Assembly: GCA_043806975.1 (NCBI GenBank)
Contig: JAZDGL010000050.1
Coordinates: 1 to 36,322 of the forward strand
Length of the DNA stretch: 36,322 bases
Direction: 5' to 3'
Source of the DNA: JAZDGL01 sp043806975
GTDB lineage: Bacteria; Patescibacteriota; Minisyncoccia; CAYZDR01
Positions 17,320 to 24,661 of this stretch are shown here, piece by piece. The notes beneath the pieces were generated by a model, which was not told the DNA's origin, made no database searches, and was given only the letters and a program-made list of their open reading frames with translations. Within the stretch, counting starts at the first letter, position 1, and each line of letters opens with the position of its first letter. The position numbers and the translations under genes are program-made.

Positions 17320-17584
17320 TTAGTCGTGTAAGTCGCGCAAACCACATTCTATCATTTCTGCTTCTTCCTCTCTTTCGCATTGCTCTATGCAACTTTCACA
17401 TAGACCGCCTTCGACATTTTTTTTAATTTTTTAGAAATTTCTTTCCAAAGGGGACTACTAGCAATCACGGGAATTTGTTTTTTTGCTTGAACGATTTCTT
17501 CGACTTCCAATGTTGTTACAAACTCATTTTCTGTTAAAAGCTTTCTGCACTTCTTACAATGCGCATTTTTTGGGGATGACTCAA
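17320..17584 (-). pseudogene. Small CxxC/CxxC (zinc-ribbon-like) protein, reading frame disrupted at poly-A runs
   Basis: Two overlapping minus-strand frames together make a sensible protein of about 88 residues. The first part contains 'NAHCKKCRKLLTENEF' and ends '...LWKEISKKLKK'; the second, in the -1 frame, is 'NVEGGLCESCIEQCERE...CGLRDLHD' and stops at 17320-17322. The two CxxC pairs together suggest a zinc ribbon. The switch occurs at an 8-A run (17417-17424), which offers an A-AAA-AAA slippery heptamer in phase for a -1 shift. A second switch may be needed at the 6-A run (17566-17571) to reach a TTG start at 17582. A good terminator follows. Either the gene is decayed, the homopolymers are miscounted, or there is programmed slippage. 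The exact start is uncertain. Confidence 0.55.
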
Positions 17585-17622
17585 CGCTTTTTTAAAATCA
17601 AGGTTCTTCTTGTAAATTATGT

Positions 17623-17739
17623 TTTAAGGGCGTGTCGCCGAATGCAATTTTTTCAAAATTCTGAAATTTTTTAGGCTTTAATAAACCAAAAAATTTTTCG
17701 AAAATTGCAAAATTTACTATTCGGCGACAGCCCCTTTAA
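17623..17739. mobile_element. MITE-like element, family C, with TTAA at both ends
   Basis: The left end ttaagggcgtgtcgccgaat (17623-17642) is nearly the reverse complement of the right end (attcggcgacagccccttta, 17719-17738), with aatgcaatttt / aaaattgca subterminal matches. TTAA stands at both ends and could be a target-site duplication. There is no open reading frame inside. The right end provides the TAA stop of the beta-lactamase-fold gene. Confidence 0.7.
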
Positions 17740-18647
17740 TTTAGATTCTCCATAAAATCAAGGATTTCTTTTTGCACTTTTAGCATTGGAAATTTTTTCC
17801 AAGGGAAAATAGATTTTGAGACAGACATAATTGCGCAAATATAGTGAGCAGAGTTGCTTTTAGCCGAGAAGACATCATTGTGCCAGCGAATTACAGCCCA
17901 GTGTTTTTTAAAAATACTTTTAATGGCAGATTTAAAAGAGTATTTCCAAAGGTTTGTTTCTAGCCATCCTCCTTTCCCGAAAATTTTTTCAAATTGTTGC
18001 TTGTAAAATTTTTCTTCGCATTTTTCAGGTTTTTCCCCGAGCTTTGAAAGCTTTTCGGATACCCAAGGAGAAACCATTTGATTTTTCTCCACTAAGTAGA
18101 AGAACTCTGCCAAATGTTTTGCGCAAGACATAGTTATGTCTGAAAAACGGAATTTTGGATTTTCCTTGTCTCTATTAAGGAATTTTCTCGTTACCTCACT
18201 TCCTTGCCATCCGTATTTATGAATAATATTTTCAGTGATCGCTTCCCTGGAAACTAAATCAATTAGGCAATTTGACGCGGTATTATCCGAACGGGTAAGC
18301 ATAAGGTTTAATAGATATTCAACTGAAACTTTGTCGCCAGTTTTTAAAAGCGGTCTTGAATCATTCGGGAAAATTCGGGAGTCTCTATCAACATCATTCG
18401 GGGATTTAACTGTAATTATGGTAATTAGCGAGAAAGTTTTTTGTTCTATTTGCCTTAATACTTCTGCTCCAATGAAAATTTTATAACAACTTGCTGGATA
18501 AATAAATTTATTTATCTGATAGCCAAAAATCTCGTGTTCTGAAGATGCAAGGTTAATAATGCAAATTGAAAAATCGAATTTTTTCCGATATTTTTTTGCT
18601 ATTTTTTCCATTAACTTTTTTTCTGTGTTTGAATTATATTGAAGCAT
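17736..18647 (-). CDS. Class A beta-lactamase-fold serine hydrolase
   Basis: 303 residues of the beta-lactamase2/penicillin-binding superfamily. The nucleophile motif SxxK is Ser53-Cys-Tyr-Lys56 ('YPASCYKIFI') and the second motif SDN is 120-122 ('LTRSDNTASN'). The third motif, normally KTG, is not apparent; 'RWHNDVF' occupies the expected beta-strand. There is no signal peptide, so it may be cytoplasmic or exported another way. Loss of KTG argues against classical beta-lactamase activity; a peptidase or esterase acting on cell-wall fragments is possible but is inference. The ATG has agggga upstream. Its stop codon is part of the terminal TTAA of element C, so the original C-terminus may have been altered. 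It sits near the dipeptidase and murA. Confidence 0.85.
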   Translation of the reverse strand: MLQYNSNTEKKLMEKIAKKYRKKFDFSICIINLASSEHEIFGYQINKFIYPASCYKIFIGAEVLRQIEQKTFSLITIITVKSPNDVDRDSRIFPNDSRPLLKTGDKVSVEYLLNLMLTRSDNTASNCLIDLVSREAITENIIHKYGWQGSEVTRKFLNRDKENPKFRFSDITMSCAKHLAEFFYLVEKNQMVSPWVSEKLSKLGEKPEKCEEKFYKQQFEKIFGKGGWLETNLWKYSFKSAIKSIFKKHWAVIRWHNDVFSAKSNSAHYICAIMSVSKSIFPWKKFPMLKVQKEILDFMENLN

Positions 18648-18751
18648 TAGATTCTCCCCTTGATCTCAAATGAAAAATAAAATTTTGAAATTTATTTTCT
18701 AGAAAGGTTATGGTAATTTGGTAATTAATAATATGCGGCTCGCGGGTTAAT

Positions 18752-18789
18752 AAAAATCCCTGAAACTGCGTTAATAAAAGTTTCAGGGA
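18752..18789 (-). terminator. Rho-independent terminator after the dipeptidase gene
   Basis: Perfect 10-base stem tccctgaaac / gtttcaggga, followed on the minus strand by a run of five T (18752-18756). It begins 4 bases past the dipeptidase stop codon at 18794. Confidence 0.9.
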
Positions 18790-18793
18790 TAAA

Positions 18794-19450
18794 TTACATC
18801 GGTCCGTAAAAAGCCGATGTATGTTTCCCATAAGCTGCCCAAAGGCGGTCTCCATAGGAATAATGCCACCATTCGGCGGGATAGTTTTGAAATCCCGCTT
18901 TGACCATGGCGTTTAAAAGAATATCCCTAAATTCGCATTCCTTTTTTGAAATTGTCCTTGCAAACATTGGAGTTTTTTCCGAAAACTCCTGAACTTTAGT
19001 TCCCAAGAATAGCTCATTTCCGTTTTTATCTCCAAGCGTGACATCAATGGCTCCGCCTGTTTGATGCCCGCCGCCCAGTCCGACAGGTTTTGCGGCGAAT
19101 AGCCTGGCTATTCTTTCTACCTCTTCTTGACCTGCGTCAGGCTCCATTTCTTTGGCCTTTAAAAGCGCTCTATTCCAAAGCTCTTGCTGTCTTTCTCTGC
19201 TTCGAAAACCTTCCACAAAAATTAAAGTGAATTCCGCGGGAAGATTGTTTGAAACTTCTTTGAGCATTCCATAAACCTTTTCACGGCACCGATAATCCTT
19301 TGTAGCGTATCGTGCGATTCTCAGTTTTTCCGTTTCCACAATTTCAACTAATGTTTCGCCGTTATCTTGGATGGGTATCGCATTTATCTTATTGCGCGGC
19401 AATACACCTCGCAATTCCAAAAACCTGACACATTTTTCTTTAACTTGCAT
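18794..19450 (-). CDS. D-alanyl-D-alanine dipeptidase (VanX/DdpX-like, peptidase M15D)
   Basis: 218 residues. The zinc site is complete: His129 and Asp136 in 'GGGHQTGGAIDVTL', the catalytic base Glu193 and His196 in 'YPAEWWHYSYGD'; the transition-state arginine is Arg83 ('EGFRSRERQ'). The 'WWHYSYGDR.WA' ending is characteristic of VanX rather than of carboxypeptidases. These enzymes hydrolyse free D-Ala-D-Ala, either for vancomycin resistance or, as in Escherichia coli DdpX, for recycling D-alanine. No VanA/VanH-type ligase or dehydrogenase is nearby, so recycling or salvage is the simpler reading. A GNAT gene precedes it by 29 bases. The ATG lacks a close ribosome-binding site; the strong aaggagg lies 30 bases upstream, at the end of the GNAT gene. 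Confidence 0.93.
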   Translation of the reverse strand: MQVKEKCVRFLELRGVLPRNKINAIPIQDNGETLVEIVETEKLRIARYATKDYRCREKVYGMLKEVSNNLPAEFTLIFVEGFRSRERQQELWNRALLKAKEMEPDAGQEEVERIARLFAAKPVGLGGGHQTGGAIDVTLGDKNGNELFLGTKVQEFSEKTPMFARTISKKECEFRDILLNAMVKAGFQNYPAEWWHYSYGDRLWAAYGKHTSAFYGPM

Positions 19451-19479
19451 AAGAAATTTAATATTAAAAGAGTTAATTG

Positions 19480-20043
19480 TTATTCGCCTCCTTTCATAAT
19501 ACTACCATTGCTTCGATACATGTCAATTGTGTATTCCATCTGGATTTCATCAACTCGATTACCAAGCTCAAATCGCGATTTCTTAAATCTTCCGCATTCG
19601 CGGAATCCTAATTTTTGGTACAACTTTATCGCCTTTTTATTCGCCTCCGAAACGGACAAATGAATGGCAAATAAATCGCACTCTTCAAAAGCCCAAGAAA
19701 TCATAAGTTTTGAAGCCAGGAAAGCATGACCGGCTCTTTGAAATTGAGGCTCTGCCACGGCAATCCGAAAAATTCCGATCCTATGTCTTTTACGGATAAA
19801 TAAACCCGTGTAGCCGATTGGTTCCCACGAATCTTTTTCTTTCGCAACAACTATCCAGCTATCCTTTTTATGGCTTTCCGCGTAAGAGACAGAATCCGAC
19901 TGAGTAAATGGAAACGGATCGATGTCTCCCATAAAAAGGTAGATTTGTTCGTTGTTCATCCATTTAAAAATAAGCTGGTTTGTATCACTTGCAAATGGCG
20001 CGAGTCCAGTGTTCTTGAAGATTAATCTAGGGGTATACAGCAT
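19480..20043 (-). CDS. GNAT-family N-acetyltransferase
   Basis: 187 residues from the ATG at 20043, chosen over an upstream start because agaaggag lies 7 bases before it. It has the GNAT fold of RimJ/RimL type: 'TPRLIFKN' at the N-terminus, the acetyl-CoA loop region 'FRIAVAEPQFQRAGHAFLASKLMISWAF', then 'HLSVSEANKKAIKLYQKLGFRECG', the typical C-terminal strand-helix. It transfers an acetyl group from acetyl-CoA to an amine of an unknown substrate. It is the first gene of a transcript continuing into the D-Ala-D-Ala dipeptidase, so a cell-wall amino-sugar or amino-acid substrate is conceivable but unproven. Confidence 0.92.
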   Translation of the reverse strand: MLYTPRLIFKNTGLAPFASDTNQLIFKWMNNEQIYLFMGDIDPFPFTQSDSVSYAESHKKDSWIVVAKEKDSWEPIGYTGLFIRKRHRIGIFRIAVAEPQFQRAGHAFLASKLMISWAFEECDLFAIHLSVSEANKKAIKLYQKLGFRECGRFKKSRFELGNRVDEIQMEYTIDMYRSNGSIMKGGE

Positions 20044-20196
20044 TTTTTTCTCCTTCTTGTGATTATTAAAGCAACAAAACAAAATTACCTCCTAAGTAAT
20101 TTAAAAATAGCATATTTTTCTATTTTGTCAACCAAAAACGTCTTGTTAAGTATTGGAATCGTTTATTCCTGAGTGAACTTGTCTCAATTTTTCAAC

Positions 20197-20224
20197 ATAA
20201 AACTTATTTTAAAATAAGTTTTAT
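20197..20224. promoter_or_regulatory. 28-base perfect palindrome between divergent genes
   Basis: The sequence centred at 20210/20211 (aaaacttatttt / aaaataagtttt) is perfectly self-complementary over 28 bases. It lies between the divergently transcribed GNAT operon and pyruvate kinase gene, so it may be an operator for a dimeric regulator. The absence of a loop argues against a terminator. Confidence 0.45.
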
Positions 20225-20291
20225 TAGGTTTGCGTGGGGGATTTGTCAGAAAAATGTCTAAAATAATACATTTTTGGGTGAATTCAAGGTA

Positions 20292-20320
20292 TTTACTCAA
20301 ATAATAATTTATGTTAAGAT
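20292..20320 (+). promoter_or_regulatory. Putative promoter of pyruvate kinase
   Basis: TTTACT (20292-20297), a 17-base spacer and TAAGAT (20315-20320) fit a sigma-70-type promoter, with a predicted start near 20327. That lies after the upstream in-frame TTG (20324), which supports the ATG at 20396 as the translation start. Confidence 0.5.
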
Positions 20321-20395
20321 GAGTTGATATTTTTTAAGCAAAAAGGAGGGGTTAGCGATTTAAGGGAGGATGGGAGGCTAGAATTTTTTGTTTTT

Positions 20396-21814
20396 ATGAT
20401 AAAAAAGCAGACGAAGATTATTGCGACGATTTCAGATTTAAAATGCGAACTAGAATTTTTAAAAGAGTTATACGAAAACGGGATGGATGCGGTGCGGCTT
20501 AATACGGCGCATCAAACACCCGAGGATACTTTAAAAATAATTGAAAATGTGCGAAAGGTTTCTGATCGGATTGCGATTATCGTTGATATTAAGGGTCCGG
20601 AAATTAGGACGACAAAATTGGAAGAGCCGCTATTTTTGCAAAAAGGCGATTTGATTAAAATTTCAGGAGGAACTCGGGATAGCGTTTCTTCTAGGGATAC
20701 GGTCTATGTAAATTATTCGGATTTTGTTAAAGATGTCGCGCAGGGGGCGAGAATTTTGATTGACGATGGAAAATTGGAGTTAGAAGCGATTGAAAAAAAT
20801 GATGAGTATTTGCTTTGCCGAGCGCTTGGAAACGGAGAAATCAAGGGGCGCAAGGGCGTGAATACTCCGGGAACGCATATTAATTTGCCATCTTTAAGCG
20901 AAAAAGACAAAGAATATGTTTTGTTTTCAATTGAACATAATGTTGATTTTATCGCGCATTCTTTCGTTAGAAATAAAAAAGATGTGATGGCGGTGCAGGA
21001 AATTTTAGATGGGCATAAGAGCCCGATAAAAATAATCGCTAAAATAGAAAATCAGGAGGGCGTGGAAAACATTGATGAGATTTTGGATTCGGCGTATGCG
21101 ATTATGGTAGCGCGCGGCGATATGGCAGTTGAGATTTCTGCTGAAAAGGTGCCTTTGATTCAGAAAAAACTGATCAAAAAGTGTCTTGCGCGAAATAAAA
21201 CGGTTATTACGGCGACGCAAATACTACAAAGTATGGTGAAGAATTGCTGGCCGACAAGAGCGGAAATTAGCGATATTGCCAATGCTGTTTTGGATGGGAC
21301 TGACGCTTTGATGCTTTCGGATGAAACAACGCAGGGAGAATATCCTGTGGATGCGGTGAGGATTATGGCAAAAGTTGCGCGGTATGCGGAGGGAGAAAAG
21401 GTGCTTTGCGAACATTCTACGGATGATTCGGATGGAGGAGATAATAAAATAGCGGATTGTCTTGCTGGGTCGGCAGCGCTGGCGGCGAAGGAATTGGGAG
21501 CGAAGGGGATTATTGTCAGCACAAAAAGCGGCTATTCTGCGGAGTTGATTTCTTCTTTTCGCGGCAATGTCCCGATTATTTTAAAATGTTTTGATAAGAA
21601 AAAAGTTCGCGAGTTTGCTTTGGTTTCCGGCGTGAATGCGCAATATATTGATCCCGAGGCGAAAATAGATAATTTGGTCGGGTATGTATTGGCGGATCTT
21701 GTTAAAGAAGGTGTTTTTTTCAAGGAAGATCTTGTAATTTTCCTTTCCAGCGACTTAAAAGAACCTGTCACTACAAATATTTTGGAGGTTTGCAGAGTAG
21801 GGAGGTATGTGTAG
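20396..21814 (+). CDS. pyk: Pyruvate kinase
   Basis: 472 residues from ATG 20396 ('MIKKQTKIIATI'); the frame extends upstream to a TTG at 20324, but that part looks non-protein-like and begins before the predicted transcript start. The enzyme makes pyruvate and ATP from PEP and ADP. Motifs include the N-terminal 'GMDAVRLNTAH' (substrate and nucleotide binding, in the NTAH variant rather than NFSHG), 'DIKGPEIRT', the signature 'IIAKIENQEGVENIDEIL' with the catalytic lysine, 'MVARGDMAVEI', and 'ITATQILQSM' plus 'DGTDALMLSDETTQGEYPVDAV'. A C-terminal allosteric-type domain follows (about 350-472). In fermentative Patescibacteria this is a main ATP-yielding step. An out-of-frame mini-ORF (ATG GGA GGC TAG, 20369-20380), with aaggga-gg before it, lies in the leader. 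Confidence 0.96.
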   Translation: MIKKQTKIIATISDLKCELEFLKELYENGMDAVRLNTAHQTPEDTLKIIENVRKVSDRIAIIVDIKGPEIRTTKLEEPLFLQKGDLIKISGGTRDSVSSRDTVYVNYSDFVKDVAQGARILIDDGKLELEAIEKNDEYLLCRALGNGEIKGRKGVNTPGTHINLPSLSEKDKEYVLFSIEHNVDFIAHSFVRNKKDVMAVQEILDGHKSPIKIIAKIENQEGVENIDEILDSAYAIMVARGDMAVEISAEKVPLIQKKLIKKCLARNKTVITATQILQSMVKNCWPTRAEISDIANAVLDGTDALMLSDETTQGEYPVDAVRIMAKVARYAEGEKVLCEHSTDDSDGGDNKIADCLAGSAALAAKELGAKGIIVSTKSGYSAELISSFRGNVPIILKCFDKKKVREFALVSGVNAQYIDPEAKIDNLVGYVLADLVKEGVFFKEDLVIFLSSDLKEPVTTNILEVCRVGRYV

Positions 21815-21836
21815 AAGTTCGCGCAAGGATTTTTTA

Positions 21837-21865
21837 TTGACCAATTGGATATTTTTGTGTATTAT
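21837..21865 (+). promoter_or_regulatory. Putative promoter of the tRNA cluster
   Basis: TTGACC (21837-21842), a 17-base spacer and TATTAT (21860-21865), about 48 bases before the first tRNA. A TATAAT overlaps at 21863-21868 with a longer spacer. Confidence 0.45.
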
Positions 21866-21912
21866 AATTTTGTTAGTAAAACTAGCATTGTTTCGTTGTT
21901 TGTCAGTGTATT

Positions 21913-21985
21913 GCGCGCATAGCTCAGTCGGCAGAGCAACAGCCTTTTAAGCTGATGGTCGAGGGTTCAATTCCCCCTGCGCGCA
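21913..21985 (+). tRNA. tRNA-Lys (anticodon UUU)
   Basis: Cloverleaf: acceptor gcgcgca pairs with tgcgcgc; D arm around agctcagtcggcagagc; anticodon stem cagc/gctg with loop cttttaa, giving UUU; T arm with ggttcaatt. Discriminator base A; CCA is not encoded. Confidence 0.95.
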
Positions 21986-21999
21986 CAATTTTTGTCAAA

Positions 22000-22132
22000 G
22001 AGCGAAGCGATTTGCAACAAAAATTAGTGCCCCGTCTCGCTAGATGATGGGGCAGAGGGAAGCATTTTTTTGGCTAATTGGAAACTTTACAATTTATTGA
22101 TAAAATGCGTTGAGCGAAGCGATTTGCAACAA
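22000..22132. repeat. 21-base direct repeat between tRNA genes
   Basis: An identical 21-base segment beginning gagcgaagcgatttgc occurs at 22000-22020 and 22112-22132 in the spacer between tRNA-Lys and tRNA-Glu. A C/G palindrome (cccctcctccgaaaggagggg) follows at 22155-22176. Confidence 0.7.
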
Positions 22133-22211
22133 TTGAAGCGATGTTTAGGAAATCACACCTCCCCTTACCCCTCCTCCGAAAGGAGGGGCGCAAAGACTTT
22201 AAAATAATTTT

Positions 22212-22286
22212 GGCCCCATCGTCTAGTGGTTAGGACATCAGGTTTTCATCCTGGAAACCGGGGTTCAATTCCCCGTGGGGCTACCA
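22212..22286 (+). tRNA. tRNA-Glu (anticodon UUC)
   Basis: Acceptor ggcccca pairs with tggggct (first pair G-U); D arm gtctagtggttaggac; anticodon stem cagg/cctg with loop ttttcat, giving UUC; T arm ccggggttcaattccccg. Discriminator A and an encoded CCA (22284-22286), unlike the two Lys tRNAs nearby. Confidence 0.95.
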
Positions 22287-22349
22287 ATAATTTCCCCCTT
22301 TAAAAAGGGGGATTAAGGGGGTTTTTAAATAAGTTAATAGGAAAAATTT

Positions 22350-22661
22350 ATGAAAAAATCAGGGTTAATTTTAAAAAGTTTTTTGTGTTCAATAGGATTG
22401 GTTGGTTATATTATGTTGGTGTCAGCAATTTTGAATAATGCTGAAAAATGGTTTGGTTCGGTTAATAAATTTTGGGGTCCTGTCGCGATGCTATTGTTAT
22501 TCGTTTTTTCTGCGCTAATTTCAGGGATGCTGGTGCTTGGTTATCCGATATGGTTATATTTGGAACAAAAGAAAAAAGAGGCTATCTCAATGCTTGGTTA
22601 TAATGTAGGGTGGATTTTTGTTATTTTGGTTGTTGCTTTCGTAGTATTGGGAATTTTCTAA
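22350..22661 (+). CDS. Small membrane protein, three predicted helices
   Basis: 103 residues with hydrophobic helices at about 9-29, 43-68 and 84-103; the middle one carries 'WGPVAMLLLFVFSALISGMLVLGYPIWLY'. A short charged loop 'EQKKKEA' separates the last two helices. I do not recognise the family. It sits alone between tRNA-Glu and tRNA-Lys(CUU) on the same strand, with palindromic repeats on both sides. Start by first ATG; the upstream 'taataggaaaaattt' offers only a weak ribosome-binding site. Confidence 0.75.
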   Translation: MKKSGLILKSFLCSIGLVGYIMLVSAILNNAEKWFGSVNKFWGPVAMLLLFVFSALISGMLVLGYPIWLYLEQKKKEAISMLGYNVGWIFVILVVAFVVLGIF

Positions 22662-22669
22662 TCACTTCT

Positions 22670-22712
22670 CCTTTTTACCTCCCAAGGCGGTCTGCCTTGG
22701 GTAGAAGATGGA
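22670..22712. repeat. Fragment of family A interior
   Basis: Contains cctcccaaggcggtctgcct and ttgggtagaaga, the hairpin unit also found at 12128-12158 and 11907-11935, without recognisable family A ends. Confidence 0.6.
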
Positions 22713-22760
22713 TTTTTTATAGTTGTTCATTCGATCATTGAAAATTGATCATTGAATTAC

Positions 22761-22833
22761 GCGCTCATAGCTCAATCGGCAGAGCAGGGGCCTCTTAAGC
22801 CCAAGGTTGGGGGTTCAATTCCCTCTGGGCGCA
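22761..22833 (+). tRNA. tRNA-Lys (anticodon CUU)
   Basis: Acceptor gcgctca pairs with tgggcgc (one T-G pair); D arm agctcaatcggcagagc; anticodon stem gggc/gccc with loop ctcttaa, giving CUU; T arm with ggttcaatt. Discriminator A; CCA is not encoded. Strongly similar to tRNA-Lys(UUU) at 21913. Confidence 0.94.
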
Positions 22834-22866
22834 CAGACTAGTTTTAATGTTATGAAGCAAATAAAA

Positions 22867-22940
22867 ATAGCTGCCGCAAAACAAATTTATTTTAAAATCC
22901 CCCAGCCCCCTTTTTAAAGGGGGAAGTAAAAATATTTTAT
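22867..22940. repeat. Degenerate family A element
   Basis: The left end atagctgccgcaaaacaaat and a c/g palindrome (ccccctttttaaaggggg) are recognisable; the right end has decayed. It lies beyond the stop of the membrane protein ending at 22968. Confidence 0.6.
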
Positions 22941-22967
22941 TCTTGTTTTATTCGGGATGGAAAATTA

Positions 22968-24602
22968 TCAATCGCATTTCCAAACCCAAACCATCTCGCT
23001 TATTTTTTCCAAACATTCTTTCGGTAAAGCGGGAAGCGGGATATTTTCTCCTGTAAAAATATACAGCGGTTCGCGGTTATAAAGGGCTATCAGCTCTTTT
23101 TTTCTTTCAAACCATATCGGATTATTTTCATCCCAAAAACTTTTCCAAACATCATATGGCCATAAGTTTTCAAAAAGTCCTGGCGCGATTATTCTGTGGG
23201 GCGTCCATCCGTATATCCACGAAGAATTAGTTGATGACATTGCGAGGGCGGTTCCTTCGGGAAGCTGCGCGAGATTTTGCATTTCTTTTAACTCTTGAGC
23301 GGATATTTCAGGCTTAATAGACAGTGCAGTTTTAAATCCGATAAAAGCGCTAGAAAAAATTAGGATAAAGACAAAAAATGATTTATATAATTTTGGAAGT
23401 GAATTGTGGTTTAAGATTTTGGCGATTGGCGGCATTGCTAAAAAAATCACTGCTAAATCTAAAAAAATAATAATTCTTTTGTAAAATATGAGCTGGAATA
23501 GAATCCAAATTAAGCAAACAGTTGAAAAAGCGAAAAATATATCTAGCTCTTTTTCTCGGATTTTCTCTAAATATCCAAATAGCGCCAAGGGAATAATTGA
23601 GGCGGAAAGAAGCAGGTAGTCTTTTGGGGCAAGGAAGATGCCTTCTTTAACCGCGAAAGGATCAAAATCCTTGAAATTGCTTAAGATTTCTTTTAGAAGT
23701 ATTTTAACGGCAGGAAAATTAACCCAAATCCCAATAGCAAAAAATATCAGCGCTAGAAGCAGATAAAAAGATCTTTTTTTGATTTTTTGCGTATTAAAAT
23801 TTTGGAAAAAGCAGATTAAGGCGAAAAAAATAAGAACGGCGGAGGCGATAAAAGTAGTTGTTCTGTGGGCGAGTAAAATCAGCGATAGTGCGCCTAAACA
23901 GGTTATTTGCAATTTTAAGATGGTTTTTTTGTTTGGGTTTGCGCGGCTTGTCTGTTTTAGAAATTTAATGAAAGCAAGAAAGAAAAAAATAAGTAAAGAT
24001 ATTGCAATGATGTTTTTTATAAAAAGATACTGAAATGTTAGAAATTGGATAGGGGATGCGGCAAATAAAAATGCGCCGATAATCCCAGCGGAGTCAGAAT
24101 GTATTTCTTTGCCAATTAAATAAATTCCGAATATGGAAATTAGCGTAAACGCAGCGGGGATAAGGAAGATTGAAATGTTGGCGGGAATTTTGGCGATGCG
24201 GAATAAATCAAAAATTTTCCTTACAAGCCATGAATTTTCCATAATATGAAAAGGTGTTCCGGGCGGGCGGTGATTTTTGAAAACTAGATAATTTCTGTAA
24301 TATCCCGTGTCAAAACCTGTGTAAATTTGCTGGTGCTTTATTAGCGGAATAATTTGGATGGAAATTGCTGTAAAAAAAATGAAAAAAAACAGGAGCAATT
24401 TAAGTGGAAAAGATTTGATATTGGCGGGCAGAGCAGCAGCAGTTTTGTTGGTTTTTGCTTGCGCGGATTTTAATAGAAAGAAGCAGAAAACTGCCCAAGT
24501 TATAAACAAAATTTGCCAAATTTTTAGCATCGGCAAAGAAAAAAACGCGATTGCAATTAAATATATTCCCAAGATGGATTCTTGCATAATTTTGTTATCC
24601 AC
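22968..24602 (-). CDS. Polytopic membrane protein, GT-C glycosyltransferase-like
   Basis: 544 residues with about 11-13 predicted helices and a hydrophilic C-terminal tail (about 440-544). The first extracytoplasmic loop contains 'YTGFDTGYYRNYLVFKNH', with an aspartate in the place used by GT-C transferases (PMT/ArnT/STT3 type), and 'HRTTTFIASAVL' lies in the membrane region. GT-C enzymes move sugars from lipid carriers to proteins or lipids outside the membrane. The assignment rests on topology and this loop only, so it is tentative. The frame opens with GTG at 24602; an ATG lies 15 bases later (24587). A TATAAT just upstream of the GTG suggests a very short or absent leader. It is divergent from the CARDB gene. 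Confidence 0.7.
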   Translation of the reverse strand: MDNKIMQESILGIYLIAIAFFSLPMLKIWQILFITWAVFCFFLLKSAQAKTNKTAAALPANIKSFPLKLLLFFFIFFTAISIQIIPLIKHQQIYTGFDTGYYRNYLVFKNHRPPGTPFHIMENSWLVRKIFDLFRIAKIPANISIFLIPAAFTLISIFGIYLIGKEIHSDSAGIIGAFLFAASPIQFLTFQYLFIKNIIAISLLIFFFLAFIKFLKQTSRANPNKKTILKLQITCLGALSLILLAHRTTTFIASAVLIFFALICFFQNFNTQKIKKRSFYLLLALIFFAIGIWVNFPAVKILLKEILSNFKDFDPFAVKEGIFLAPKDYLLLSASIIPLALFGYLEKIREKELDIFFAFSTVCLIWILFQLIFYKRIIIFLDLAVIFLAMPPIAKILNHNSLPKLYKSFFVFILIFSSAFIGFKTALSIKPEISAQELKEMQNLAQLPEGTALAMSSTNSSWIYGWTPHRIIAPGLFENLWPYDVWKSFWDENNPIWFERKKELIALYNREPLYIFTGENIPLPALPKECLEKISEMVWVWKCD

Positions 24603-24661
24603 TTTTATTATAATCTAAATTCAGCTATAATGAAATTATAATAAAATAATTATTAAATTTT
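24603..24661. promoter_or_regulatory. Divergent promoter region
   Basis: This 59-base AT-rich gap separates two divergent starts. It holds TATAAT on the plus strand (24626-24631) for the CARDB operon and TATAAT on the minus strand (about 24608-24613) for the membrane protein. -35 elements are weak. I see no operator symmetry. Confidence 0.4.

Noticed and set aside
17483..17674. Plus-strand frame of 63 codons
   Set aside because: Antisense of the CxxC frames and runs into element C.
18634..18855. Minus-strand frame of 73 codons
   Set aside because: It overlaps the dipeptidase gene and its terminator; no ribosome-binding site or recognisable protein.
17736..19450. Antibiotic-resistance cassette (beta-lactamase plus VanX)
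   Set aside because: The KTG motif is missing and no van ligase or dehydrogenase is nearby; these look like wall-metabolism homologues.
20324..20395. Upstream extension of pyruvate kinase from TTG
   Set aside because: It begins before the predicted transcript start and is unlike the family's N-terminus.
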